A DNA stretch of 64,000 nt from Gemmata massiliana (GTDB lineage Bacteria > Planctomycetota > Planctomycetia > Gemmatales > Gemmataceae), in assembly GCA_000531095.1 (NCBI GenBank), contig HG799465.1, forward strand, positions 550,368 through 614,367. Reading direction: 5' to 3'. Under the pieces are notes generated by a model. The model was not told the origin of the DNA, ran no database searches, and was given only the letters and a program-made list of their open reading frames with translations. The translations under genes and the position numbers were made by a program. Shown one piece after another: positions 1 through 8,151 of the stretch. Position 1 is the stretch's first letter. Every line of letters starts with the position of its first letter.

Positions 1-159
1 GGATTGAGAGGGAGGAACCTACCCCCCAACCCCCTCCCTAAAGGGAAGGGGAGCAGGCGCGCGAGCTCTCGGATAATTTGCCTGTGCTAGCTGACTCGAA
101 GAGTCTGCTCCCCTTCCCTTTAGGGAGGGGGTAGGGGGTAGGTTCCTCCCTCTCAATCC
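1..159. repeat. Long inverted repeat (palindromic element, family A)
   Basis: The left arm (1-56) and right arm (105-159) are almost perfect reverse complements; the only difference is in the C-run near the middle. They enclose a 48-base spacer. Each arm contains the core ccccttcccttTagggag seen again at 33702-33838. The element ends 4 bases before the stop codon of the minus-strand gene that follows, so it could form a very stable hairpin at that transcript's 3' end. It may continue left of the window. This is a dispersed palindromic repeat, MITE- or REP-like; no transposase is nearby. Confidence 0.85.
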
Positions 160-163
160 GCGC

Positions 164-2218
164 TCAGAACGTGAAGATGATTTCGCCGAACCCGGAGAAC
201 AGGCTCGTCACCTTCCCGCCGCCCTTGTCGTTGTACAGTTGGCGGAACCCGCCCCCCGGAAGCAGCACGGCCAACCCGCCCATGAAGATCGCGTTGTTGT
301 TCAGGCGCGGGCGGTACTCCAGCCCGGTGCTCAGGTCGACGCCGATGAACCGGTCGATGTTGCTCTGGAACGTGAACACTTCCAGCGAACTCGTCTTGTC
401 GAAGAACAGCGCGTTCGCGTTGTTGATCGACCGCAACCGCGGGGTGATGTCGAAGTCCACCCCGGAGTTAATCAGCCACAAACCGGGGTTCACGAAGTTG
501 CTCTGCCCCTGGATGCGGCTCGACCGCAGGTTCGCCAGATTGCTCTGGTCGTTCGTCAGCCCCACGCCGAACAGCGGGACGCGGTTCCGGCGCCAGAAGC
601 TGAACTCGCCCCCGAAGTTCTGCTGGTCGAGGATCGAGTCGAAGCCGGTCGCGTGGCCGTTGCGGGCGTTGCCGTCACCGGACTGGTACAGGCCGCTCAC
701 GCGGAACCGCGCCCAGTCGCGGTCGTAGGACAGTTCGAGCGCGGCGAGCTGGGCGCTGATCGACGTCGGCTGGCCCGCGATCGGGTTGCGGCTGTCGCGC
801 CCGAGCACCCAATAAAAGGCGTGCGAGATGTTGTACCGGTCGATGTGACCGTCCCCGGCCCACCCCAGATAGTGCGCTTCGACGCGGTGTGGCTGGAACG
901 TGCCGGCCGGGTCCGGGCGCACCAGGAACCCGTTCTTGTCGAACTTCGTCGAGGGCGCGTCGTTGTTGTAGTGGTAGCTCACCGACGACGTGTACCCGGG
1001 GAAGATGAAGTCCTGCCGGTACAGGTTCGCGATGATGATGTCCTGGTCGCGGTCGGTGAACGTGTTGAGCTGGCTGTTGGTATCCTTTTCCAACTGCCGG
1101 AAGTACGCGAGGTTGAACTGCGTGCGGTTCCCGTCCAGGTTCCCGAACAGGCGCACGCCGCGGTTCACGTCGCTGAAAATGAACCCGCGGAAGTCGCTCG
1201 TGAACGGCTGCGAACCGGCCCGGACTGAGACGAAGTCGTACTGCGGGCTGAGGTCCGCGATCTTGTACTCCGCGAACCACTCTTGCACCGTCGTCCACGA
1301 CCGGTTCCGCACCGTCCCCTTGCGCACGTCCGGGTTGATGACGCCCAGTTCGGACACGCTGAGGGTGTTGGCGTTGAACGCCGGGGTCACCTTCACCCGC
1401 CAGTCCGCCGGCTTGAACGCCGCGTCGCCGTGAAACAAATCGAACGAGAGCGTCGCCAGCTCGGAGAACACGAACTGGCCCGGGCGCTGGAAGAACTCCG
1501 TTTCCAGGGGCCGCGCCGTGCTCTCGAACGGCGTCGTCGCCGTCGGGATCATCCGGCCCTCGAACAGCGTACTGCTCGTGCCGGTGAGCGCCAGGAACGT
1601 GTGCTGCCCGATGATCGGGTAGTCGCCCTTGAGAACGTTTTGGTTGTACGGGTCGTACCAGCGCCCGAGCCGGTACGGGTAGTCGAACACGCGCGGGTGG
1701 TTGAGGCCGTAGCGGTCCCACGCGGGGAACCCGGTGCGCCACCGGTCCTCAACGGTTTCGTACTCGTTGTTACTCCCGGACCGCGGGAGCACGCCGCTCT
1801 GCCCGGCGAACCCGAGCGTCGGGAAGTACGCATACGACGCCGGGGACGCGGCGTCTTGCGGGCCACCGGGCTTGGGCGGGTTCGCCGGCTCCAGTAACCG
1901 GTCGATGGGCTGCCGCGTGGTGTCTTGCGGCAACCCGGTGGGCTGCGCGGCCGGCTTCGGTCCGTCTCCACCTGTCGGGATCGCGGGGATGGGCGGCAGT
2001 GCGGCGTTGGACGGAGAAGCGGGCGGAGCCACTACCCCTGGGAGCACCGCCCCTGGCAGTGCGGCCGGAGCGGGTGGTAGCGGAGGCAGCGCGGCCGGCG
2101 CTTTCGTGGCAGCTTTATGCGGCAGGGGCGCGGGTGCCGGTTCGCCCCCGCGAGCGAAGCCCGCGACGCACAACAAACCGCCCGCGACACAGCGGCTCAA
2201 TTTCCAGGCACGCCCCAT
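164..2218 (-). CDS. Outer-membrane beta-barrel (porin-like) protein
   Basis: A 684-residue exported protein. I chose the ATG at 2218 because GGGGAG lies about 7 bases upstream and a signal peptide follows at once (MGRAWKLSRC, then a hydrophobic stretch to about residue 24). The frame extends 22 codons further upstream without such support. Residues 25-125 are a Pro/Ala-rich low-complexity linker. The rest alternates polar and aromatic residues as in antiparallel beta strands and ends in IIFTF with a terminal Phe, typical of outer-membrane barrels. I do not recognise a named family; similar large barrel proteins of unknown substrate are common in planctomycetes. It is divergent from the haem-binding-like gene at 2421. 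Function inferred from sequence character only. Confidence 0.65.
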   Translation of the reverse strand: MGRAWKLSRCVAGGLLCVAGFARGGEPAPAPLPHKAATKAPAALPPLPPAPAALPGAVLPGVVAPPASPSNAALPPIPAIPTGGDGPKPAAQPTGLPQDTTRQPIDRLLEPANPPKPGGPQDAASPASYAYFPTLGFAGQSGVLPRSGSNNEYETVEDRWRTGFPAWDRYGLNHPRVFDYPYRLGRWYDPYNQNVLKGDYPIIGQHTFLALTGTSSTLFEGRMIPTATTPFESTARPLETEFFQRPGQFVFSELATLSFDLFHGDAAFKPADWRVKVTPAFNANTLSVSELGVINPDVRKGTVRNRSWTTVQEWFAEYKIADLSPQYDFVSVRAGSQPFTSDFRGFIFSDVNRGVRLFGNLDGNRTQFNLAYFRQLEKDTNSQLNTFTDRDQDIIIANLYRQDFIFPGYTSSVSYHYNNDAPSTKFDKNGFLVRPDPAGTFQPHRVEAHYLGWAGDGHIDRYNISHAFYWVLGRDSRNPIAGQPTSISAQLAALELSYDRDWARFRVSGLYQSGDGNARNGHATGFDSILDQQNFGGEFSFWRRNRVPLFGVGLTNDQSNLANLRSSRIQGQSNFVNPGLWLINSGVDFDITPRLRSINNANALFFDKTSSLEVFTFQSNIDRFIGVDLSTGLEYRPRLNNNAIFMGGLAVLLPGGGFRQLYNDKGGGKVTSLFSGFGEIIFTF

Positions 2219-2420
2219 GTCCGTACTCCCCGTCGCGCTGGCCCACAGTCGCACCGCGAGTCCGGTGCCTCTCATCTTCTCCATCGGTACACGACGAGAC
2301 GGTCATGAGGATTCTTCCGATTATGCAACGAATGAGCAATAAGCCGAGAAATCCATAAAGGACGATTCCGCCGCGTCCGATACCGATCAAGGAACCATTT
2401 CCGACCACGCGGGCCGGGCC

Positions 2421-4793
2421 ATGCACACTGCGACCGACCGAGCCGCTTCGCGGCGAACCGCCCTTCAGTGCGAATCACTCGAAGAGCGGTCGCTGCTTTC
2501 GACCGCCGCGCTCGCGGCCGGTGCGCTGACGATCACCGGGACCGACGGCAACGACCGTATCCGCGTGGTGAACGAGGGGGGCACCCTTCGCGTGTTCGAC
2601 GGCACCACGAACATCGGTGACTTCGCCTCGTCCTCGGTGACGAGCATCGCGGTGAACGGCGGCGCGGGGAACGACTCGATCATAATTTCCCCGAAGGTGT
2701 CGCAGCCGGCGACGATCAACAGCGGCGACGGCACGAACAAGCTCGTTGCCGGTGGAGGGGCCGCTACCCTTACGGCCGGAGCCGGGCGCGACGTGTTATT
2801 CGGCGGGACCGGGGTGAACACCTTCAACGGTGCCGGCGGGCAGAACGACCTCTTCAAGGTGAAGCCGACCGACGTCGTCCAGCCGAACGCGGGGGACCGA
2901 CTACTCGGCTCGCTCCCGGTCGGGACGACCGTCTCCACGCCGCAAGAAACGATGACCGCGTCCGAAGTGGACGCGCTGCTCAAGCGGGCCGCCGCCGCGT
3001 CCGCCAGTTCGGACGCGATCATCGTCATCACGGACCGGAACGGGCAGATCCTCGGGGTCCGGGTCGAGAGCGGGGTCGCGGCGGAGATCACCAGTAACGT
3101 CAACAACTTGGTGTTCGCGATCGACGGCGCGTATGCGAAAGCGCTCACGGGGGCGTACTTCGCCAACAACCAGGGGCCGCTCACCTCGCGCACCGTCCAG
3201 TTCATCAGCCAGTCCACCATCACCGAGCGCGAGGTGAACTCGAACCCGAACATCACCGACCCGAACTCGACCGTGCGCGGGCCGGGGTTCGTCTCGCCGG
3301 TCGGCAGTAAGGGTCACTTCCCGCCGGGCGTGGCGAACACGCCGCAAGTCGACTTGTTCCAGATCGAACACACGAACCGCGACGGCACGTTCCACGTTGG
3401 CGTCGACGGGATCAAGGGCACCGCGGACGACGTGCGGCTGGAACAGCGGTTCAACATCGACCCGACTTATGTCCCCGCCGGCCAGGACCTTACTTCGCCG
3501 GACTCCTACGGGTTCCAGAGCGGGCTCCTTACTGGCGCCCAGTCCCGCGGGATCGCGACCCTGCCTGGGGGCATCCCGATTTACAAGAACGGGCAGGTGG
3601 TCGGCGGCATCGGCGTGTTCTTCCCCGGTAAGACCGGGTACGCGACCGAGGAGAACTCGTCGCTCAGTGCCACCTTCGACCCGACGAAAGCGGACCGGAC
3701 GCTGGAAGCCGAGTGGATCGCGTTCGCCGCGGTCGGTGGCACGCGCGTCAGCGTGGACGGATCGCCCACCATGCCGGTCGACGACCTCGGTGGCGTGGCG
3801 CTGCCGACCGGGTTCGGGCTCCCAACCGGGCGCCTCGACCTCGTCGGTATCCAGCTCGACGTGTTCGGCAAGGGCGGGGTGATCGAGGGCGCCAAGCAAC
3901 TGCAAAACGTTGCCAACTTGGTGGGCCGCGGGAGCGCGAACGACGGTACCAACCAGATCGTGAACGCGGGTGCCGACGGCATCGCCAACACCGCCGACGA
4001 TATCACGCTCCGCGGCGGGAAAGCTGTACCGGAGGGGTGGCTGGTGACCCCGCACGACGGCGACGGGATCACCGCCGACGAGGTAACGGCGATCATCGCC
4101 AACTCGATCCAGCAGGCGAACCAGACCCGCGCCGCGATCCGGGTGCCGCTCGGTACGCGGGCCAAGTTCGTGTTCGCGGTGTCCGACCGCCAGGGCAACG
4201 TCGTCGGCCTGTTCCGCCAGCCGGACGCGACCGTGTTCTCCATCGACGTGGCCGTGGCGAAGTCGCGCAACGTGGCCTACTACGCGAACCCGACGCAGCT
4301 CCAGTTGATCGACCAGGTCCAGGGGCTGCCAACGGGAGCGGCACTCACGAACCGCACGTTCCGGTACCTCGGCGAACCGCGGTTCCCGGAAGGTATCGAC
4401 GCCGCCCCGCCGGGACCGTTCTCGCAGCTCAACGACGACCCGAACGGTACGAACCGATTTACCGGTTTGTTGACCGGGGCCGCGTTGCCGGCGTCGGCGT
4501 ACCAGAGCGTGGTCGGGCACGACTCCTTCAACCCCGGCACCAACTTCCACAGCCCGTTCAACGTCCTCAACCAGAACGGGATCGTGTTCTTCCCGGGAAG
4601 CTCGCCGCTGTACCGATCGGGCATCCTACAGGGCGGATTCGGGGTCAGCGGCGACGGCGTCGACCAGGACGACGTCACGACCGTGGCCGGACAGACCGGG
4701 TTCGAGGCGCCGAACCCGATCCGGGCGGACCAGTTCCTCGTAAACGGGGTTCGGTTGCCGTACCAGAAATTCAACCGCAACCCGGAGGGGTGA
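2421..4793 (+). CDS. Cell-surface protein with two HbpS/GlcG-type haem-binding domains
   Basis: 790 residues. The N-terminus has the planctomycete motif LEERSLLS (residues 20-27), found at the start of many exported giant or surface proteins of this phylum. It is followed by Asp/Gly/Asn-rich stretches (GTDGNDRI, GGAGND) resembling RTX-type calcium-binding repeats. Two related domains follow, starting near residues 177 and 549. Each begins with (M/I)TA(S/D)EV and an alpha helix, then I-V-I/V-T/S-D-R-x-G and a later AxAKAxxGAYFANN or AVAKSRNVAYYANP segment. This is the layout of the GlcG/HbpS (DUF336) fold, which binds haem in HbpS. The large insertions in each copy are unusual. Probable extracellular haem or redox-sensing role is inference. 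A strong hairpin follows at 4825-4857. Confidence 0.75.
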   Translation: MHTATDRAASRRTALQCESLEERSLLSTAALAAGALTITGTDGNDRIRVVNEGGTLRVFDGTTNIGDFASSSVTSIAVNGGAGNDSIIISPKVSQPATINSGDGTNKLVAGGGAATLTAGAGRDVLFGGTGVNTFNGAGGQNDLFKVKPTDVVQPNAGDRLLGSLPVGTTVSTPQETMTASEVDALLKRAAAASASSDAIIVITDRNGQILGVRVESGVAAEITSNVNNLVFAIDGAYAKALTGAYFANNQGPLTSRTVQFISQSTITEREVNSNPNITDPNSTVRGPGFVSPVGSKGHFPPGVANTPQVDLFQIEHTNRDGTFHVGVDGIKGTADDVRLEQRFNIDPTYVPAGQDLTSPDSYGFQSGLLTGAQSRGIATLPGGIPIYKNGQVVGGIGVFFPGKTGYATEENSSLSATFDPTKADRTLEAEWIAFAAVGGTRVSVDGSPTMPVDDLGGVALPTGFGLPTGRLDLVGIQLDVFGKGGVIEGAKQLQNVANLVGRGSANDGTNQIVNAGADGIANTADDITLRGGKAVPEGWLVTPHDGDGITADEVTAIIANSIQQANQTRAAIRVPLGTRAKFVFAVSDRQGNVVGLFRQPDATVFSIDVAVAKSRNVAYYANPTQLQLIDQVQGLPTGAALTNRTFRYLGEPRFPEGIDAAPPGPFSQLNDDPNGTNRFTGLLTGAALPASAYQSVVGHDSFNPGTNFHSPFNVLNQNGIVFFPGSSPLYRSGILQGGFGVSGDGVDQDDVTTVAGQTGFEAPNPIRADQFLVNGVRLPYQKFNRNPEG

Positions 4794-4824
4794 GCGAGCC
4801 GATAAGTTGGGGTGACGCCGAAAG

Positions 4825-4857
4825 CGCGGGGGCGAAGTCGCTCCTTGCGCCCCCGCG
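4825..4857 (+). terminator. Intrinsic terminator after the HbpS-like gene
   Basis: Perfect 10-bp stem (4825-4834 with 4848-4857) and 13-base loop, followed by TTCTTTC. It sits 31 bases after the stop codon at 4793. Confidence 0.7.
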
Positions 4858-4886
4858 TTCTTTCCCCCAAGCTACCGGTGCCCCTC

Positions 4887-5453
4887 ATGCGGCGTTTACT
4901 AGCCCTCGTGGGCGTTACATCTTTCGTATTTTCCGCACCCTCACGGGCCGACGACCGTCCGTTCCTTCAGCGGATCGCGGAACGCACGCCGGCCCCGCTC
5001 GTGAACATCGAGCACTCTGCCGAGCGTGCCGGTTATCCGCTGAACGTGAAGCGGCACGCGATTCCCAGCGTCACGCGATTCGACCAGGGCGGGTACGTCG
5101 GCGGCGGGTCGCTGCGCAACAACAGTCTCATCGCACGCGGTCCCGGTTCCGCAACCGGGCCGACTCAAGACGGCACATACGGAACGGACTTCGGCGGGTT
5201 CCGCGCCCACCTAGGCCGCGTGTTCCTCGCGTCGTCAAACGACCCGTCGCGCGGGCGCCCGGCGTACCTCGCGTACCGCACCGACGGCCCGCGCGTCCTG
5301 GACGTGTTCGCACTCCGACCGCTCCGCAAGGCCGTTTTGGAACGGCGCGAAGACGCCGAGGAAATGCACCACGGGAAAGAAGAACACGGCGCCGGTGGCC
5401 ACGGAGCTGAAGGCCACGGACCAGAAGGCGGCGAAAAGAAAGGCGAGCATTGA
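4887..5453 (+). CDS. Small secreted His/Glu-rich protein
   Basis: 188 residues from the ATG at 4887. I preferred this start because a clear signal peptide follows (MRRLLALVGVTSFVFSAPSRA); the open frame extends 25 codons upstream through the terminator hairpin, which is unlikely to be coding. The middle is hydrophilic and Gly/Arg-rich. The last 40 residues are charged and His-rich (EEMHHGKEEHGAGGHGAEGHG) and could bind metal. No known family is recognised. No convincing ribosome-binding site precedes the start. Confidence 0.6.
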   Translation: MRRLLALVGVTSFVFSAPSRADDRPFLQRIAERTPAPLVNIEHSAERAGYPLNVKRHAIPSVTRFDQGGYVGGGSLRNNSLIARGPGSATGPTQDGTYGTDFGGFRAHLGRVFLASSNDPSRGRPAYLAYRTDGPRVLDVFALRPLRKAVLERREDAEEMHHGKEEHGAGGHGAEGHGPEGGEKKGEH

Positions 5454-5466
5454 GCGGGGAAAGAAG

Positions 5467-5584
5467 AACCTCTCCCCAACCCCTCCCCTAAAAAGAGAGG
5501 GGCTTAAAACCAGTCTGAGGTTGTCTTTGTATTTGCTCTACTCCCCCCTTCCTTCTTAGGGAAGGGGCCGGGGGATTCGGTTCT
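5467..5584. repeat. Palindromic repeat (family B), copy 1
   Basis: About 118 bp with the same order of segments as 33848-33971: a cccctcccctaaa..gagaggggcttaaaac hairpin on the left and ccccttccttcttagggaagggg on the right, with a less conserved spacer. It fills the gap between the small secreted gene and the stop codon of purK, two convergent genes, and could act as a two-way terminator. Confidence 0.8.
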
Positions 5585-6679
5585 TCACCCCCGAGCGAAC
5601 GGCACGTCCCACTCCGGGAGCTTCTCCTGCAATTCGGCCGCGCTGTTCGCACGAAGCGTGACGTGTCCGACTTTGCGGCCCGGGCGCGCGGACTTGCCGT
5701 AAAGATGTAGGTGAGCGTCCGGGTTCGCGAGCACCGCTGCGGTCGGCAGCGAGTCGCCGATGAAGTTGTACATCGCGGAGAACCCGACCGCGTCCGCGCG
5801 GCCGAGCGGCAACCCGCACACCGCGCGAACGTGGTTCTCGAACTGACTCGTCAGCGCGCCTTCAATGGTCCAGTGCCCGGAGTTGTGAACCCGCGGGGCC
5901 ATCTCGTTCGCGAGCAATCTGGGTCCGTCCTGGAACCACTCGATCGTCAGCACGCCGACGTAATTCAGTTCGGTGAGCACGCGGGCCGCGAACTCGGCCG
6001 CGCGCTCGGTTAGTTCCTCGCCTAGGTCCGGCGCGGGCGCGATCGACCGGTGCAAGATGCCGTCGATGTGAACGTTTTCGATCAGCGGGTACGTGACGAT
6101 CTGCCCGTCGCGCCCGCGCACCGCGACCAGCGACAACTCTCGATCGAACTTCACGAACCCTTCGAGAATGAGGGGCCGGCCGCCCAATTTCTGCCACGCC
6201 GCATTCGCCTCGTCCGGCGTGCGGATCACCGCCTGCCCCTTCCCGTCGTAGCCGAAGCGCCGGGTTTTCAGAACGGCGGGCAGGCCGATCTCCGCGACCG
6301 CGCGGTGAAAATCGGCCTCGTCCTCGATCGCTGCGAAGGGCGGTGTGGGAATGCCAAGCGACTGGAAGAACTGTTTCTCCGCGAGCCGCTCTTGCGACAC
6401 TTCAAGCGCACGGGCCGGGGGGAACACTGGCACGCGCTCGGCGAGCCAACGGGCGGATTCGACCGGCACGTTCTCGAACTCGAACGTCACCACGTCGGAC
6501 GCTTGAGCCAGTTTGTAGAGCGCCTGGAGGTCGTCGAACTCACCGGCGATGTGCTCGCACACCTGCCCCGCAGAGGAACCGGTCCCCGGTTCCAGAACGG
6601 TCGACCGAATATCGAGCGGATACCCCGCCAACGCGATCATCCGCCCGAGTTGTCCGCCACCGATAATGCCGAGTCTCAT
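5585..6679 (-). CDS. purK: N5-carboxyaminoimidazole ribonucleotide synthase PurK
   Basis: 364 residues, normal for PurK. It makes N5-CAIR from AIR, bicarbonate and ATP in purine synthesis. The N-terminus has the family's nucleotide-binding start (MRLGIIGGGQLGRM). The ATP-grasp region includes FEFENVP, LKTRRFGYDGKGQ and the ..EWFQDGPRLLANEMAPRVHNSGHWTIEGA block with the metal and substrate residues. Its partner purE lies upstream on the same strand, 103 bases away, so the two probably form a purEK operon. No oddities seen. Confidence 0.96.
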   Translation of the reverse strand: MRLGIIGGGQLGRMIALAGYPLDIRSTVLEPGTGSSAGQVCEHIAGEFDDLQALYKLAQASDVVTFEFENVPVESARWLAERVPVFPPARALEVSQERLAEKQFFQSLGIPTPPFAAIEDEADFHRAVAEIGLPAVLKTRRFGYDGKGQAVIRTPDEANAAWQKLGGRPLILEGFVKFDRELSLVAVRGRDGQIVTYPLIENVHIDGILHRSIAPAPDLGEELTERAAEFAARVLTELNYVGVLTIEWFQDGPRLLANEMAPRVHNSGHWTIEGALTSQFENHVRAVCGLPLGRADAVGFSAMYNFIGDSLPTAAVLANPDAHLHLYGKSARPGRKVGHVTLRANSAAELQEKLPEWDVPFARG

Positions 6680-6782
6680 AGTTGGTAGTTCACCCGTCAG
6701 CGATCTGGCTTCGCCCCAGCGGAATCCGCTTCTCCTTCTTCTTATGAACGCGGGCGCCTAACCTGCGCACTGTGCCCGTGTT

Positions 6783-7331
6783 CTACCCGCCGCTCGGTTG
6801 CACGCGGGGGTTGGGGTTGTCGAGCACTTCTTGCGTGCGCGCGGCGCGGAAATGTTTGAGCGCATCGCGGATGCTCGGCGTTTTCAGTGCCAGAATCGCA
6901 GCGGCAAAGAGCGCCGCGTTGATCGCGCCGGCCTTGCCAATAGCCAGCGTGCCGACAGGGATACCAGCGGGCATCTGCACGATCGAGAGCAGCGAATCGA
7001 CGCCGCGCAACACGGCCGACTCGACCGGCACCCCGAGCACCGGCAGCACGGTCTTCGCGGCACACATACCGGGCAGGTGCGCCGCACCTCCAGCCCCCGC
7101 GATGATGACCTCGATCCCGCGCCCCTCCGCGCTCTCCGCGTAGTCGAACAGTTTGTCCGGCGTGCGGTGGGCCGACACGATTTCCACCTCGTGCGGGATC
7201 TTGAGCTCCTTCAGCACGTCGGCCGCGTGCTGCATCGTGGTCCAGTCCGAGCGCGACCCCATGATGACCCCCACGCGCGGGGGCAGGGTCGCGGTGGACG
7301 GCGAGTTGGGGGTCGGGCGTTCATCGGTCAT
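6783..7331 (-). CDS. purE: N5-CAIR mutase PurE (class I)
   Basis: 182 residues. It converts N5-CAIR to CAIR, the step after PurK. I set the start at the ATG at 7331: GGAGG lies 8 bases upstream, and about 18 Pro/Thr-rich residues precede the first conserved strand ([11 protein letters not shown]). Conserved motifs seen: SAHRTP with the catalytic His, [11 protein letters not shown], and PVLGVPV. The open frame continues far upstream but reads through the opposite-strand lipoprotein gene. Followed by purK. Confidence 0.96.
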   Translation of the reverse strand: MTDERPTPNSPSTATLPPRVGVIMGSRSDWTTMQHAADVLKELKIPHEVEIVSAHRTPDKLFDYAESAEGRGIEVIIAGAGGAAHLPGMCAAKTVLPVLGVPVESAVLRGVDSLLSIVQMPAGIPVGTLAIGKAGAINAALFAAAILALKTPSIRDALKHFRAARTQEVLDNPNPRVQPSGG

Positions 7332-7472
7332 AGCGTCGCCTCCGAATTGTGACTTGTATATGTGGCGACTTCGCGATTGTATCGCCCCCGCGCGTTCCGG
7401 GAAGCGTTGGGGTTGCGTTGCCGGCGCGGCGCGGTATATCGCCGGCTCCCAAACAGACAGATGAGGCGAGTC

Positions 7473-7937
7473 ATGCGCGGGTTCACACTCCGGGCGGTAC
7501 CGGTGTATTTCGTGGCGTTCGCGTGCGGGTGCTTCGGGAAACAGGACGTGCAGCGCACGGACGGCCCGCCGCCCTCCCCGACGCACGCCTACTGGAAGCA
7601 AGCGAACGAGATCCTCGCGCGGAAGCCCGAGGCAGAGACCATGCCGGCCTACGTAGCTCTCGTGCGCATACAAACCGACGCGCTCCGCGAGCTGCCCACC
7701 GACGGCGTGGACGCGGAACTTATTTCGGCAGTGGCGAGCGTAATTAAGTGCGAAGAAGACGTTCTGCGCCGGGCGGAGATGGTCGACAACAACCCGGCGC
7801 GCCTGAAGGAATCGAAAGAGTTGGCGATGGGGTTCGCAAACGCGAACCGGGTCGCGACCGAGTCGAAGAAACGGCTGAAAGCACTCCAACCGGCGCTCAA
7901 CACGCGACACGGCGGCGGGTTCGCGCCGATGATTTAG
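7473..7937 (+). CDS. Putative lipoprotein
   Basis: 154 residues. The ATG at 7473 is preceded by a GAGGCGAG ribosome-binding-like sequence and leads directly into a lipoprotein signal ([20 protein letters not shown], lipobox around residues 16-18). An alternative ATG lies at 7461. The mature part is mostly helical and charged, with no family I recognise. It is divergent from purE and stands alone. Confidence 0.6.
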   Translation: MRGFTLRAVPVYFVAFACGCFGKQDVQRTDGPPPSPTHAYWKQANEILARKPEAETMPAYVALVRIQTDALRELPTDGVDAELISAVASVIKCEEDVLRRAEMVDNNPARLKESKELAMGFANANRVATESKKRLKALQPALNTRHGGGFAPMI

Positions 7938-8151
7938 TCGGTACCCGATCTCGCCCGCCAGTCGCCCGGCGCCTCGCTCTAGTACATCGCGGGTTACTAC
8001 CTCACGTCCGTGCGAGCAGGATTGCAACCTCGCCTTGGTCAGCGAGTGGATTAAGATAGCAAGGTGCCGGGCACCAATTCGCGCCCGGTTCAGTACGCCG
8101 AAATCCCATTTCCCCGTACCCCGATCTCGCACCACTCACTGGACCTCGCCC

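Noticed and set aside
2901-4550. 549-codon minus-strand frame opposite the HbpS-like gene
   Set aside because: Low-complexity Arg/Val/Asp antisense frame; the plus-strand gene has recognisable domains.
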